From the NCBI RefSeq assembly GCF_008831285.2, contig NC_045142.1:4225501-4289500 (forward strand): a DNA stretch of 64,000 nt, given 5' to 3'. Below the pieces are notes generated by a model. The model was not told the origin of the DNA and made no database searches. It saw only the letters and a list, made by a program, of their open reading frames with translations. Made by a program: the position numbers and the translations under genes. This DNA is from Nymphaea colorata. Its lineage: Eukaryota; Streptophyta; Magnoliopsida; Nymphaeales; Nymphaeaceae. Positions 33,151 through 50,500 of this stretch are shown here, in pieces; positions within the stretch are counted from its first letter, which is position 1, and every line of letters starts with the position of its first letter.

Positions 33151-34690
33151 CCTTTGTCACATCGCTTTTCCAAAGAAATTATGCGCATCAGGGCTCTTTT
33201 GGCAACAAAAAATAAGTTGATACTGTTTCATGAACCTGTCTCAAAGAAAGTAAATTTATGTAAATCGGAAAAAAAAAAAACCACCTTATCAAATGCCCTC
33301 TATATGATCCCATGACATAAACTAATGATTTCAATGAAAAGAGTGTTGGGAGGTAGGTTGCTGCTTTTATTACCAACTAATGTTATGAGTTAGACCAATG
33401 ATTCGTTATTGGAGCAGAAAACAAGAATTGGTGACAAAAAATAAGACCTCAGAAGTGGGTTTTGTAGGAAGAATGTTGAGAGAGGCCAAAAAAAAGAATG
33501 AAAAGAAACGAAAACATTCTCAAGAGAGACCAAAAAGCGCAGGCCTGGGTTTTGGCATGCTGCCTTCACTAAAGCATTGTGAACAAAATTCACCTTGGAT
33601 TTACCACTGAAGAGAAACCCATTATAAGCTATGGTCTTTAAAGATTTTCTCCTAACTAAAAGAGAAAGGGAAAAGACATGCCCATTACAAGAAGACTTTC
33701 TCCTTATTAAAAGACAAAGCGAAAGATTCTTTTTTTAGTCCAAATAAACACTGTTGTTGAGACTACAGTAGTTCCTCTCTTTCAAAATGAGTGAGCGACC
33801 AACCCCAAGGTGGTTTTATATATCAAGGCAAGCGACAACGTTTATTAACCTAAGTGCAGTTTGAGGCGTTGCATAACTGGTCAGATTGGCAGGTCAGTGA
33901 AAGTTCAATCATCAATTTGATTCTCATGAATGCTACTCTTGAATTGTAAATGGTAGATGCACAACCTTCTAATTGCGAGTATCGAACCTTGAACATATGA
34001 GGAAATAAAGAGTGGCTTCAGCCTCTTCGGAGTACCACTTTGTCAACTATTTCAGCTAACCATGTTAACGAGCTCAACGAGGGGCAACTTGCCAAGACCA
34101 ATGAACCAAACACAAACAATTCTTCAAACATAGCTCACTTGGGTTTATAAGTCAAATGTGTAATGAGCGATCTGCTCTGACTCAAATGCATACACATTTG
34201 TTCAAAGTGTAGCGGAAGGCCCACATCATGCGTTCTAAGTAGATAAGCTTTTATTGCCAAGTAAATTTGCTTCCTATTCACTTACCTTTTTACATGTATA
34301 TTAGTTCAGTCAAACTCACGAATAAAAAAACAACTTAGGACATCAAGATTAAGTTGCGGTTATATGATCTCGACATTATTAAATTGCACTCTCAAGCTTC
34401 AGGTCTATGCAAATCGAGCTAATCTCAGCTCGTAGTGAAAATGAAACACATTTGAGAAGCCAGAATAAGTTATGCCGCTCTTTGCTAAATGACTCGAGAG
34501 CTCAAAAACAAAGATGAGTTCGAGTTACTAAATAAATAAATGAACTAAAGTTGGAACATGCATTATCCAATTTGTCCGACTTGCTTCTCAGTCGTAGCTG
34601 CTTGATGAGATGGCGTCAGGAGAAGGGTTTTATCATTTTAATGGTTCAGTTTTCAGTCAAGCCAACTAAGAGCCAATCTATATATATTTT
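33151..34690. other. Unassigned spacer
   Basis: No supported gene. Plus-strand and minus-strand ORFs of about 60-70 codons overlap each other and show no recognisable domain. Confidence 0.3.
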
Positions 34691-34697
34691 GTATACG

Positions 34698-34880
34698 GAC
34701 AGTGTGTGTGTGCATGCGCGTGTGAAAATATATACGGACAGTGTGTGTGTGCATGTGAGCGTAAGTGTGTGTGTGTGTGCGCAAGCGCTTGTGTGTGTGT
34801 GAGAGAGAGATGAGTGTACGTGTGAGATGAGTGTACGTGTGAGATGAGTGTACGTGTGAGATGAGTGTGTGTGTGTGATG
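34698..34880. repeat. GT microsatellites and a 17-bp minisatellite
   Basis: Starts with a duplicated TATACGGACAGTGTGTGTGT word and GT runs (34698-34800). Four copies of the 17-mer GAGATGAGTGTACGTGT follow at 34807-34823, 34824-34840, 34841-34857 and, with two changes, 34858-34874. Confidence 0.9.
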
Positions 34881-35503
34881 GAAATGAGGCCTCGTCTCTA
34901 ATCTCACAAACAGAGGATGTGGTTGTTTCCGCCTTGAAGAAAAAGCTTTGTTCCTGTTGGCAGTCCTGAAATTGCTTAACTGCCTGAGTGCAGGTGATTG
35001 TGATTTGAAAAGATAAGAAATCCAAAATAGCTTATCCAAGCTTGTCAAAGGCCAGTAGACGCTTGCCACGAGAATGAGCGATAAGCTAAACATGAAACTT
35101 GCATCAGATACCTATTGCTAAACCAAACTTGACCTACAATTAGTAAATTTCACCTTTTTCATCCCATCTCAATTTACGTTTTCTATTGCATGTTATGAAA
35201 CAGATATCACGGACGTTTTTTAGCATGTACATCAAAATTTGTACATGACTTTTTAGCTCCTTTTTATCGATCTTAAATGCTTAATGAATGAAAAGATAAG
35301 ATTTCTTTATAGCACTCCAACATAATAACCTTAGAATTTCCTAAATTTAAATGTAGCCCTTGAATCTTCTCCAAGTGTGGGAAAGAATAAAGGGAAAAGT
35401 ATCTTTCTGGTTATGCCGGATTACCATGTTGGTACTTCCGTCATGTCAATTCATCCACGAAAGAAATTTCATGTTTGCACATATTGAAGCTGAATGCAGG
35501 CAA

Positions 35504-35545
<42 letters not shown>

Positions 35546-35704
35546 TGAGAGCGAGAGAGAGAGAGAGACAGAGTCTAAACAGGCATTATTGCAGTTCTTG
35601 CAGGGAAACAACACAGTGACTGTCTAGGATACCTGCTACAAGGTAAGCCTAAGAAACACGCTCCAAATTCAAGAACATAAGGTAGAAGACATCCATGCTG
35701 CCCC
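34881..35704. other. Spacer downstream of DHAR
   Basis: Includes the probable DHAR 3' UTR on the minus strand and a compound GT/GA microsatellite at 35502-35569. No other gene seen. Confidence 0.4.
35502..35569. repeat. Compound (GT)n(GA)n microsatellite
   Basis: GT run 35504-35527 followed by GA runs to 35569, about 136 bases downstream of the DHAR stop on the minus strand. Confidence 0.9.
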
Positions 35705-40307
<4,603 letters not shown>

Positions 40308-40400
40308 TGCCACGCCCCTCCCTCTCTCTCTCTCTCTGGTGATGCGTCTTCAACTACGTCTTCGCATATTTATGGGCAATTCTAAATGCTTCGATTGTGC
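40308..40400 (-). promoter_or_regulatory. DHAR core promoter and leader
   Basis: On the minus strand an ATAAATA box (40373-40367) lies about 60 bases before the ATG. A GA-rich leader (complement of the CT run 40320-40337) lies between them. The spacing fits a TATA box with a short 5' UTR. Confidence 0.45.
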
Positions 40401-41689
40401 AAGGCAGCCATCTCTAACGCATCGGTCGATCCCCGTGGCCTGGAAAATTGGGACTACCGACATGAAATTTGACTAATTTTACAGCAGTTGGGCAATGTTT
40501 TTGCCCGAGATTTTGCAGAAATCACTAAAATAACAATCTTTTGGCATTTCAGTATAGTTAAAATCAGCTTCTGATACAACTGATCTGTCTAAAATTTAGA
40601 AAATCAGACCGAATTGAACGCAGTTAGTTTTGGACTAAAAGAATTGTAAAACATGAACAATTAAAAGAACCAAGAAAAGCACAGAACGAGGACGACAAAT
40701 GCACAAGAAAGTGAAACTAGGAATTTCAAAAATAAACAAAGAAAAAAATCGATTGACTCAAGCATCGTTGCATAACTTGTTTGTTTGAAAATCAATGGAT
40801 CTAAGACCCCACTTCATTTTTCAATAAATCGTTTCGAAATTGAGACCATTACGATTTTCGAATCTCGATGATCTGAATTGAAGTTAACAATATTAGTTGT
40901 GTTTCAAAACCATATTGGATATGTGAAGTCCACGTCTCATTTTTCTGCTTATCGATCCCAGCATATTATAGTTCACAAATAAGCCAATTCATCTAGGTTC
41001 CCATAAGCGTCCCACGTTGAAAGTTGGAAAGCCAACACCGAATTGTTTCATGCTTGAGCTTGAGCCTGATCTTGAGCTTAAGCTTTTAAGTTAGATTTAA
41101 CATCATAAAACTGCCTAAACATAATGATCAGTACGGTTTAATCTTCAAATCTGCAATTGGTTCTTGTTGATGAGTTCATATAAATCCACATACGTATAAA
41201 AACAAAAGTGAATAATGCATGAAATGGTCGTTCGGAAATTTTGGCACGAGGAACATAATATGTAAGTTTTTATTTGAACATGATCATTAATATGTAAATG
41301 TATATAAATTTATACGTGAGTTTTTGGAAAATACTAGTTATAAAATTTTAAATTTTCAAGGGCCACAGAAAAATTACCATGTAGTATCAATATGAAAATA
41401 AACATTTTTTGTTGGTATGTGTCCACGATTGCCCACACAACGTCCACACCTGCCGAATTGAAGACTCGCCACCCTCCCATCGTCTCTACCTTACCTTTTT
41501 GTGTTTGAATGGCAAGTAGAGTTGCTTGTGCTTCTCATGATGCTGACATTTAAGCCTTAAGAGGGACGTGGTTAGATGGAGCACCAACATGCTCTTCTCC
41601 AAGTATTAATTGCCAACAACTATTCTGGCTGCTTTCCAAGTTTTTTTCTTCCATGTGAAATACTTTATGACTCGTAGGTGAGTTCTTAA
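40401..41689. other. Spacer upstream of DHAR
   Basis: AT-rich DNA without recognisable genes; presumably contains the rest of the DHAR promoter. Confidence 0.35.
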
Positions 41690-41927
41690 GGCTCAGTTTC
41701 ATGCACGTGAAGTTTTTTGCATGGTAAAATTATTAATGTACGGAATCAATAATTTTTCGTGGAAAAGAGTCGGGCATAAAAATGTCTGACTTTTTTGCGT
41801 AGGAAGTTTTTTCAATTTCAATAAAAAATGCATGGTAAAGTGCCTATGTTTGATGCCGTAGGAAAAACCATACAAGAAAAAAAAAACAACATTGAATAAT
41901 ATTTTTCTTGTGCGTCAAACAGAACCT
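41690..41927. mobile_element. Putative MITE, GGCTCAGTTT type
   Basis: About 238 bp with imperfect inverted ends: GGCTCAGTTTCATGCAC on the left and GTGCGTCAAACAGAACC on the right (13 of 17 matching as inverted repeats). AT-rich non-coding interior with ATGCATGGTAAA words near both ends. Target duplication not clear. Confidence 0.6.
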
Positions 41928-42419
41928 AAGTTACTCGTCCATTTTTTTCACTAGGTAAATACTCTCGTGTTCCTATGATTTACAGCCAAGCAAAGATATC
42001 TATGCATGAACTCAGCTTTATCAAGCAAAAGTTTGGGATTGTGTAACTTATACACAAGCAAATATAGAAACAAGCTTTATAAAAAACTTATTAAGAAGGA
42101 AATGCTTTTTAAATCACCGATATGATGACCTCAGCGGGCATAAATTAGTTTGTCGGACTAAGGGTCTTGAAAAACACTCATCTTTTTCACCATTCAATAT
42201 CTCTATGTCTTAACTGGTAGCATTCAATACCCAAGTTAAAGGATGCACCATAGTCATCGCTAGTGCCGATGCAAACCAAGACCCTAGCTGTAGAGTTTTT
42301 TTTTTAGGGAACACGGTCGTTGGTTGTTAACCTCTCGCTCACCTGATAATCATGTGTATACCAATTTGAACAATCTACTTTTTTGATAATTTTATGAGAA
42401 GTATTTTATATATTTATGT
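41928..42419. other. Unassigned spacer
   Basis: No gene or clear repeat seen. Confidence 0.3.
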
Positions 42420-42605
42420 CTGGAGCTTAACCGAGTTTAACCGACCTGAGCCTCCACTTAACTCGAGCTCGACTCGTTTAGGTTATTGAGTTCATTTCTT
42501 AACTTGAATTCGACTCGTTTAATAAATGAGTCGAGTTCAAATCAAGTTTATCGAGCGAATTCTAGTCGAGCTTGAGTTAGCTCGACTCGTTGAGCAGCCC
42601 TAATT
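42420..42605. repeat. CTCGACTC-rich repeat fragment
   Basis: Dense in TCGAGCTCGACTCGTTTA-like words and ending in GCTCGACTCGTTGAGCAGCCCTAA. Related stretches lie in the cassettes (4400-4690 and 7960-8285), which also end near a GCAGCCCTA- or GCAGCACTA-like word. It looks like a transposon-derived repeat with one recognisable end. Confidence 0.5.
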
Positions 42606-42689
42606 GTAAAGTACATAGCTGAAAATAAAAAAATGGCTGATAATTTCATGCATTTTCCTTCAAAGAAAATGTATGGCCACTTTATAATA

Positions 42690-43040
42690 ATGTGGCGGAG
42701 CCAGGATTTCAAGTCAACAGGGAACACATATAGAATTTAATCTGAGCGGGGTCACAAATTAAAGGTTACATAATACCAGACCAGCCAAAATTGATTGCTC
42801 AAGTACTTTTTTGTTAATCCAACCATATAGATATGCTCTTAATAGTGTTTTGATGAAAACCATATACTAAGTCATTTTTTGAATTTGACATGTTCCTATA
42901 GTAATCAAAAAATGAATGGCTCTTATGGCATCAAGTTTTGAATGGTGAAAAAGATGAGTGTTTTTCTTAGAGACAACTCCAATTAAGACATGTTTTATGT
43001 TGGACAAATATTTATAAACATATTAGAAATTTTGTTTGAA

Positions 43041-43095
<55 letters not shown>

Positions 43096-43114
43096 ACCCT
43101 GGCTCATATTTGGC
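42690..43114. mobile_element. Putative MITE, GGCGGAGCCA type, with TA microsatellite
   Basis: Left end near 42690 reads TGTGGCGGAGCCAGGAT; right end near 43112 reads TGGCTCCACCATTAT, an inverted match with small gaps. A TA run (43044-43092) lies inside. Non-coding; target duplication not resolved. Confidence 0.55.
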
Positions 43115-45805
43115 TCCACCATTATATTATATACACAATTTGGTTCTGATCTTTTATTCCTTTTCTTCATTCTCCTTTATTCCTTTCACACCCAGAATTC
43201 TCTTTCTAATGAAGATTGTAGCAAAACTTCTATACCGCATGTCACTTATGATAAAAGTGACAATTGAAAATTAATTATTAAAAGTACTTTTTCTAATAAG
43301 AAAAAATAGAAAATAATATGATACAACATTATATGGGCCGACGGACATAAGCAGAAACTCCATATAAATATGCAAGGATACGTAAGATCAAATAAGATAA
43401 CATTTAAGCAAAATTAATGCCAGCTCTGGCTATGTTGTGTTTAGTTTCAAAGCAGAAAGATAGGAAAAAGGGACCTTTTATAGAGTTTGACATGAGATTA
43501 TTTCAGTTGTCATTTTATTATCATCAATAGATTTCACGAATATATCAAATGGTAAATGAATAAGTCCTGCCCAAAGAATATTTATTGTCGTAGATAAATG
43601 CTAATTAAAAAGACACAAATACTATGTTATGTGCATGAATGAGAGTTTACAAATAGGGATGTCAATATATCTGATTTGAACCTACCGAGTGAACCAACTG
43701 AATCGGAGTACATATTGCAATTTCGGATTCGCATCATTCAAGTGAAAGGATGATGATGAACTCCTGCTTCAGTAGGGCGGAGTTAAACATCAATTGACTG
43801 GTAGCTGGACCAAACCGGTTGTGTTAACTCAATTGTATGACCTGTGGGTGAATGCGAGAACTCCTTATATGGTAGGTGGAGTTTGTAAAAAAACGTCCAA
43901 TCTGATTGATTAGTGTTTTATGAATCTGTTCAATCTTTAAGGTAAATTCATGGCCACGGAAAGGTCTAAGAGTTTTTATCGTAAAGGACAAATATCTCCT
44001 TTATATCTCATTCAAAATGTCACTTGTCTTCAAACGGTCGTATTAATAAAAGCTTAGGGGCATATGCGTCACTGTCTTCTCCAATGAACCTGGACGGTCG
44101 GGGCAATGAATCTGGTCGTGTTTTTCGCTTTGGGACATTGCTGTCCAGATTCTACCCTTACCTTTTAGGTCAAGGACCAAAATGTGCTCTTTCAAAAACA
44201 AGGGAAGAGGACAAGAAGTGGAGCTGAGCTGGAACTGGATCAATCTAGAACTAGATCCAAAGGTCCAGATCCAAGCACCGAGAGAAAATATCGCCTCCGA
44301 AAGCCAATTGAGAAGGAAAAAAACGTTTAGTTCACAAGCTAACGCAAGATGAAGATAACGTTATAATACTGTTGGTTTGCATTTTTAACGGGAAAATGAT
44401 GGACATGGCATTCGAACACGAAGGTGGGAGGAGGCAAATACGGGACAAACAAACAAACATGAACATGGCTTAATCTTTCGGATGAATATTTAAAATAGAT
44501 TCATTAAACACTAATTCCCATTTTTCTTACCAAATGGGACAATTTAATTTATTTATTTATAAATTTCTATAAATCAAAGTTCTTAAGGCTTTGAACATTT
44601 AGTACACATGAACATATATATAAACACCAGTAATCATGTAAATATATTCTAACAGAAAAATTACCCTTTCCCAAATTTTGACTTCTTGATACTAATAAGG
44701 TTTAAAGGGTTTAAGTTGAAGTTGATCTAGGCCTAACTTTAACAACCAGACCCACTCATGAGTTCCGGCTCCTAGTTCGATGGATCTCAACTTGCCTCTT
44801 AACAGTTTTGGTTCTAACTAAAAAAAAAAAAGTTGAGAACCATAATAACCATCTATGAAAATTATTAACTTGATATACATAAAAGTCTTTTATGAAAACT
44901 ATTATTTGGCTTTGGATAAACTTTAAAAATACTATATGCCTCTTCTAAAAAAAAGTGTGGCTCCAACCCTACCCTACCTAAGTTCAAGGTAGACCTAGTT
45001 AAAGGGAATTGGGACTGGTTTGATAGGAGAAGACTGGTAACACAGCCCGTTCCTACCGGGCCATATTATTTGATTGCACCAAGCTTTACAGAACAATCTT
45101 GTTGAGATGCGTCAGTAAAATGTGTATACTCGAGTTTAAGCACTATAGCGAAACTGTATCCTCTGAGAATGATATTTTCACTTCCACAGGTTAGAAAACA
45201 GCGGCAATATCGCTCCATTTACTGGCGGGACTTCATTGACGATCATGGAAACCGTCAAGATGATATACAGTGACTGTTCAACTACCGTCACAGCTGCACG
45301 CATACGTCATCAATGTTAGGGAAACGGTCAGAAGTAGACGATCATGCAAAACGGTCAGTATAATAATATAGTAACGCATTTGGCTTGCTGTCACTGTAGG
45401 GGAGACGTTACTGATGATGATTCAAAATGTCAGTATACCATGCTGTGGTGCTAGCAACAGTGACGCCCCTATTGATGGTTTTTTACGGTTTGTATGGACC
45501 ATTAATGGTAAAAAAGTGTCACAGTTTTAATACTTTCTTTCTTGTGGCTATCTGGTTAGGAAGCAATCTCAGTTGCTACTTTATTCTTCTTGTTCTTCTC
45601 TTAATTGTTAATAAGACCAATGGTTGAGATTGTTTCATATCTACTTAATATAAGTGTCTAACACCTACCAATTTCTCACCAAAACAATCACGTTCTAAAT
45701 AGAGAAATTTTCATTAATGGCTTTCCTTTGCTATACTTTGAAATAGAAGCCTCACATTTTTTTTATCCCAGCTTGCTCATTTGGGTTGAGACTGAATTTG
45801 CAGTA

Positions 45806-45840
<35 letters not shown>

Positions 45841-46110
45841 GGTGGATCATGAACTTAAGAATGTTTTGATGAGAAATACATATTCAGAAAAATCAATGAC
45901 TCTTGTAACATCAAAAATTTCACTATATTTTGAGAACTAAACTGAGACTCGTTGTACGTTGAGTTAATGTTTATAAACATTTTAGATTGTTCATATTTTG
46001 TTTAAGATATAAATGATTCAAAAGGTCTGGTTTTTAGGGGTGGCCTAAGTCTGATGGAGAAAATTAGATACCCGTTTAGGTGAATTTTTAAAATTTGGAC
46101 TTGGTTTTAA
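43115..46110. other. Unassigned AT-rich spacer
   Basis: No supported gene. 43654-43750 is a fragment of the TAGGGATGTCAA MITE family. 45235-45460 has repeated ACGGTCA and TTACTGATGATG-like words of unknown origin. 45808-45836 is a TA microsatellite. Confidence 0.35.
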
Positions 46111-46335
46111 ATGAGTTTAGTTTATAATCTATCTGCTTGTTTTTCTCACGGGTCTGGATTTTGTACTAGAACTATACCCGTGACCCGTGAGCCTGATTTA
46201 AGCAAGTATTATGAGTCATGCCTCAATTCAATGGATCGGGTACAACATTTGAGTCGGGTCAATTGGATCCAATTATATTCCTATCTCCAGACTCGAGAGA
46301 AGAACGAGGAGGAGGGGGAGAAGAAGCGGGAGGAA
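46111..46335 (+). promoter_or_regulatory. Probable promoter and leader of the TPR gene
   Basis: This stretch happens to be open in frame with the TPR gene (ATG at 46111), but the encoded 75 residues are unlike a transit peptide. It is rich in ACCCGTGACCCGTGAG and GGGTCGGGTCAATTGGATCC-type words. The last 45 bases are a GA-rich leader typical of plant 5' UTRs. Confidence 0.4.
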
Positions 46336-47373
46336 ATGGAAGCAGTTGCTGGCATCCATGGCTCCTCTATCCCTCTCTCTTCGTCACAGTCCTCTTTGTC
46401 GTCTCCTTTCTCCAGTACATGCTCGTTTATCCTCAGAATCCCAAGAAAACCCACCACCATCCCCAAGTCCCACAGAAGCGCTCGGATTATCGCGGCGACT
46501 AGGAGAAGCGGTTTGGCAGCCATGGAAAACCAAATGTCCGGCCCTCTTCAAGCCCTGGTGTCGGTCTTCCGCAGCAGTGGCGTCTTCCTGACGACCACCA
46601 TCGTCTTCCTTGGCTGCCTCTGCTCCCCTTCTGCCGCAAACACGCTCCCTTCTGCCACCCCGGCTGTCGCAGAAGCTGCGGAGAACGAGACGGCGGAGGA
46701 GAAGGAGAGGTTTGTGGAGGAGTACCTAGAGGCGAACCCCGATGATGTCGATGCCCTCAAGGCACTTCTGGAGGTGAAAGTCGAGGCTGCAAATCTGCTG
46801 GAGGCGATATCGGCCGTCGATCGCCTCGCCGCCGTCGAGCCGGCTGAGAAGAGATGGCCATTGACGCGAGCTCAGCTCCTGAACCGTGTGGGCGACGTCG
46901 AGGCAGCGGTGCAGGGGTTCGAGGAGATCCTCGCCGAAGAGCCCCTCTCCGTCGAGGCCTACCAGGGACTGGTGAGTATCGCCGCCTCGCAATCGCAGTC
47001 GTTTGAGGAATTGGACACTATCTCGAGGAGAATAGAATCGGCCATGGCACGGTGCCGGAAGGAGAAGAGGAAGGAAGAAATTCGCGATTTTCGGTTGCTC
47101 ATGGCGCAAATTAAGGTAATCAGGGGCCAGTATGATGAAGCATTAAAGGTTTACCAGGAGCTCGTGAAGGAGGAGCCCAGGGATTTCAGGCCCTATCTTT
47201 GTCAAGGCGTCCTTTACACGCTTATGAGGAAGAAGGTTGACGCAGAGAAGCAATTTGAGAAGTGCCGGCGACTCGTTCCCAGGGGTCATCCTTATACCAG
47301 AGTCTTCGGTGACAATGTACTGTCGACCAACGTTTTCTCTCGACTGTCTGAGAAGCAGGGTGCCAGGAGATGA
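46336..47373 (+). CDS. Chloroplast TPR protein, SLOW GREEN 1 family
   Basis: Intronless ORF of 345 residues from ATG 46336 to TGA 47373. Residues 1-60 are Ser/Arg/Pro-rich with few acidic residues, a typical chloroplast transit peptide. A hydrophobic segment (82-96) follows, ending in a PSAAN-like cleavage context, so thylakoid membrane or lumen targeting is possible. The rest is helical TPR: about 138-171, 172-205, 248-281 and 282-315, with KVYQELVKEEPRDFRPYLCQ and FEKCRRLVP, which I recognise from SLOW GREEN 1 and its plastid homologues. That family is needed for chloroplast development; the molecular partner is not shown by sequence. The open frame continues upstream to 46111, but the transit peptide starts at 46336. 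Whether this is SG1 itself or one of its plastid paralogues cannot be settled here. Confidence 0.9.
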   Translation: MEAVAGIHGSSIPLSSSQSSLSSPFSSTCSFILRIPRKPTTIPKSHRSARIIAATRRSGLAAMENQMSGPLQALVSVFRSSGVFLTTTIVFLGCLCSPSAANTLPSATPAVAEAAENETAEEKERFVEEYLEANPDDVDALKALLEVKVEAANLLEAISAVDRLAAVEPAEKRWPLTRAQLLNRVGDVEAAVQGFEEILAEEPLSVEAYQGLVSIAASQSQSFEELDTISRRIESAMARCRKEKRKEEIRDFRLLMAQIKVIRGQYDEALKVYQELVKEEPRDFRPYLCQGVLYTLMRKKVDAEKQFEKCRRLVPRGHPYTRVFGDNVLSTNVFSRLSEKQGARR

Positions 47374-50300
47374 CAATGGTTGAGCTTGGGTGGTACCTAC
47401 ATTTTCTTCGAGTAAGTGGTTCAACTGGCTTTCATCATTTGAATGTGGTGGTGGAAGAATCTGGTTTGCAACTTAGAATTTATACTGCTCAAGCAGATTC
47501 GCTAAAGGAAGAAAAGTAGCAGAAATCCAATGGACTAATTTGCTTGTGGTCGAACTTCTTTTCTTTTTCTTCTGGTTCTATGCTTGAACTTCTTTTCTTG
47601 TTTCTTTCCTTGTTCTTTGCTTGTAGTTTTCTGCAACTAGGGTTGCACCCCCTTGTCTATTGGGAAGTACCATGCTCTTTGTTGCATTTTCTATGTGTGA
47701 TCTACCTTTAAAAGATGTTTACTCTATTCATTTGTTTTTTACTGTGCTTGATGAATACTTTTGTAGGTCAACTTCACTACGAATTCAGGTTTTTCTTGGT
47801 TTTTTGAGGAAATGGGTTTCTTTTGTGTAGTGACTTTGAATTCATGTTAGGCTCTATGCCTCTATCATATTTATGAGGGCCGAAGGCCCTGCTAATATAC
47901 AAATAAAACTCAGGTTTCAGTTGGACTAGAATGTAACTCAGTGTAGACTAACCTCGCTTAACATTCTACAGAAGTTTTCTTTTTTGAGAGTTAAAGGCAC
48001 CATAAAATGCACGTCGCAATTTTCAGATTACCTTTTACTGATATACAGCTTCGGGTAGGAAAATGCATGGTTTATGTGGTAGCTATGTTGTCAAAGGCTC
48101 TTGGGCCCTGGCTCACCTAGTTTCTCAAGCTTTGCTTGTCCTAAGACAGCTGTTCCTATGCAACTTCCGTAGAGCAATGCCTATGGCACCTAGGTACTCA
48201 ATAGCCTAACATTTTCTTTGCATTAATCTAAAATTTTGTTCTTTTTTCCCTTACTTTTCTTCCGATACATCTTTTTCTTGTTCTTGTTTTTCACTTTCCA
48301 TTATTGCATGTGATCTTACATTGAATAATTAATTTTATACGTCTGTGTGTGTATGTCTATTTATGCGACTATACAGCACTCAGTGTTGTGTGTTATTAAT
48401 TCTATATTTTTGTTTCTTCTACCGCTTAAACCGCTTAGGCTGTAGGCACTCCTCATTGCCTAGGCTCTGTTAGCACTTTTGACAACATAGTATGGTAATT
48501 GTTTGAGCTGTTATCATGAGGTACCTGTTTCATGTATATTGAAAAACTTAGGCAAGTCTGGTGGATGGCATCCGAAATTGTAGATTTCTAGATACAATAT
48601 ACCAACTGATGCATATGAAGTCGCTTATGAGCTTTGTGCACTTTATCTTTGATATCAGAGGACATTGTCCATCTGGTTTACTGGTAGTCGTTTTTTTATG
48701 CACCTTTTTGTTACTTTATGGTCCAAGGCTCTAAGCATTCAATAAATAATGTCATTCAGTGAAGGAAGATTTTTGAACTGATGAAATGATTTTGTTTGCT
48801 TGTGAAAAATCGCACTAGGGGAAGAGATATTAGTAAAATCTTATCTTGAACATTTCTGTATCATACTTTTATAGCTCATGCCTTTCTCAACAATAAGATG
48901 GTGAACATTGTGGTATGGTTTGGGGATCACTACCATTAAATTTTTCTTAAGGTGCTTCTAGTGGCTACTAGTAAGTAGCCACTTGCATTTATGGGTTCCT
49001 CACAGGTGTACTAAGAATGAATTTTTATGGTATTTGATGGCCTTTCTGAATGTATGTTTTTTTATTAGATCTTTGCTCCTAGCCAGCACATGATGCAATA
49101 TTAAGAAGATGTATTCCATGCCCATTGTGATATGTTGGCTACTGATCTGGTTCCTAGGAAATTCCAAGCAAAAAAATTGGCTCTTCTGTGAAGATCCTAG
49201 TAGAGGTGCACATAGGAGAACTGAGCTTAAAGAAACACATGACAAGATTGGGTCCATTTAGAAGGTACAAGTGTGAAGCTGGACGGAGTTAGAGCAGGAA
49301 TAAAGATTCCTATTGAAGCTCAGCTGAAGTTAAAGCACGAGCTAGACCCTACTAGTTATGGTGATTGTGAAACTGTTGCCTGAGAAAATAACCACATGGT
49401 GTTACTGGGGTGAGATTTTATCCTGCCACCTCATGCATAGGAGATGAACTTCCTCTCTGATGGGTAGGACATTAATGGTTGACATGAGCAGAAAGAATAT
49501 TGGATTTGTATATGTCTATCAAGATTAATTAGGCTTCAGTCAAGTTCATTTAACGAGGCTTTTCCTTCACTAATTCTTGGAATTTGACCAGCATCCTAGT
49601 TCAACTTGGGCTTTTTTTTTTGGGGGGGTTGCGGGAGCCTGTCCCATGCCTAAATCAGCTGAGCCTCAACTAGCTCCCACTTTATATGCTTCCTTCACAT
49701 GTCAGTTAATTTACACACGTGACTGATGGCTATGGGTCATACTCTCTAGCCACGCTTTAAATCCCTCAAAAGCTTCATTTATTTATAAAACTGAATGATC
49801 AAGGATCTTGAGCTGTCTGGCATAGTATTGGGCTTAAGGAACTAGCTCAGACAAAAATATTACAGCCACTTCTCATACCCAAATGGATTGATCATGTGTC
49901 ATTTGAATCTGAATGTGTTGACTAAGTTTCCCAAAGACTAATATCAGGCCCCTGAAATTTTGAAATTTTTCTCCAATTACATGTCTCTGTGGGTATGCAC
50001 ATGAACACACCATGTATTTTTTGTTTTTGCTTATGCCCTAATTGAGTCTCTTTTCTATCTCATCTATAATTGTGTCAGGACATGGCTATGAAAAGAAATA
50101 GGTTAGTTGATATCTTTTTTAATGTCTCCACAGATTTCCATTTTAAATCTAATGAGGCCAATTTTTGAGTTACATTGTTGCGAGAAGCATTTATTGCGTG
50201 CTCATATCTTCTATCTTATGTCTACCATTACTTGTTGTCATGAGAGGGCTTTTCTGATTTCATTCTGCTGAATTTAGCGGTTCTTTTTCCTCATGAAAGA

Positions 50301-50500
50301 TCTGCTTCTGTTGCAGGATGTGTTCGTGCCTCGCCGTGATAGGCCCTCAATATAGCTTGCAGCTTTACGGTATTAATTTCCTGTGAAGCGGTTTCTGTTA
50401 GCAGTTTCAATTTTGTGACTTGTCTACTGGTTGGCTGTCAAAGACTGAAGGGGAGCTTGATCCGGTTAGGGCTTCTCCAGGGCAGTCATCTTCTTCCCTC
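47374..50500 (+). other. 3' region of the TPR gene, possibly with a 3'-UTR intron
   Basis: 38 bases after the stop lies AGTAAGTGG (donor at 47412). TTCTGTTGCAG (acceptor ending 50316) is a strong candidate partner, giving a 3'-UTR intron of about 2.9 kb. This is inference. The stretch otherwise has no gene and contains the MITE at 48083-48490. Confidence 0.3.
48083..48490. mobile_element. MITE with CTATGTTGTCAAA ends
   Basis: 408 bp. Left end CTATGTTGTCAAAGG, right end CTTTTGACAACATAG, inverted over about 14 bases. The interior carries CCTAGG and GCTTAGGC-like words and encodes nothing. A TGGTA word lies close to both ends, but a clean target duplication is not visible. Confidence 0.75.

Noticed and set aside
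34653-35093. 146-codon minus-strand ORF with His/Thr repeats
   Set aside because: It is a translation of the GT microsatellite and the 17-bp minisatellite.
46111-46335. N-terminal extension of the TPR protein to ATG 46111
   Set aside because: The added 75 residues do not look like a transit peptide, and the transit-like sequence begins at 46336 after a GA-rich leader.
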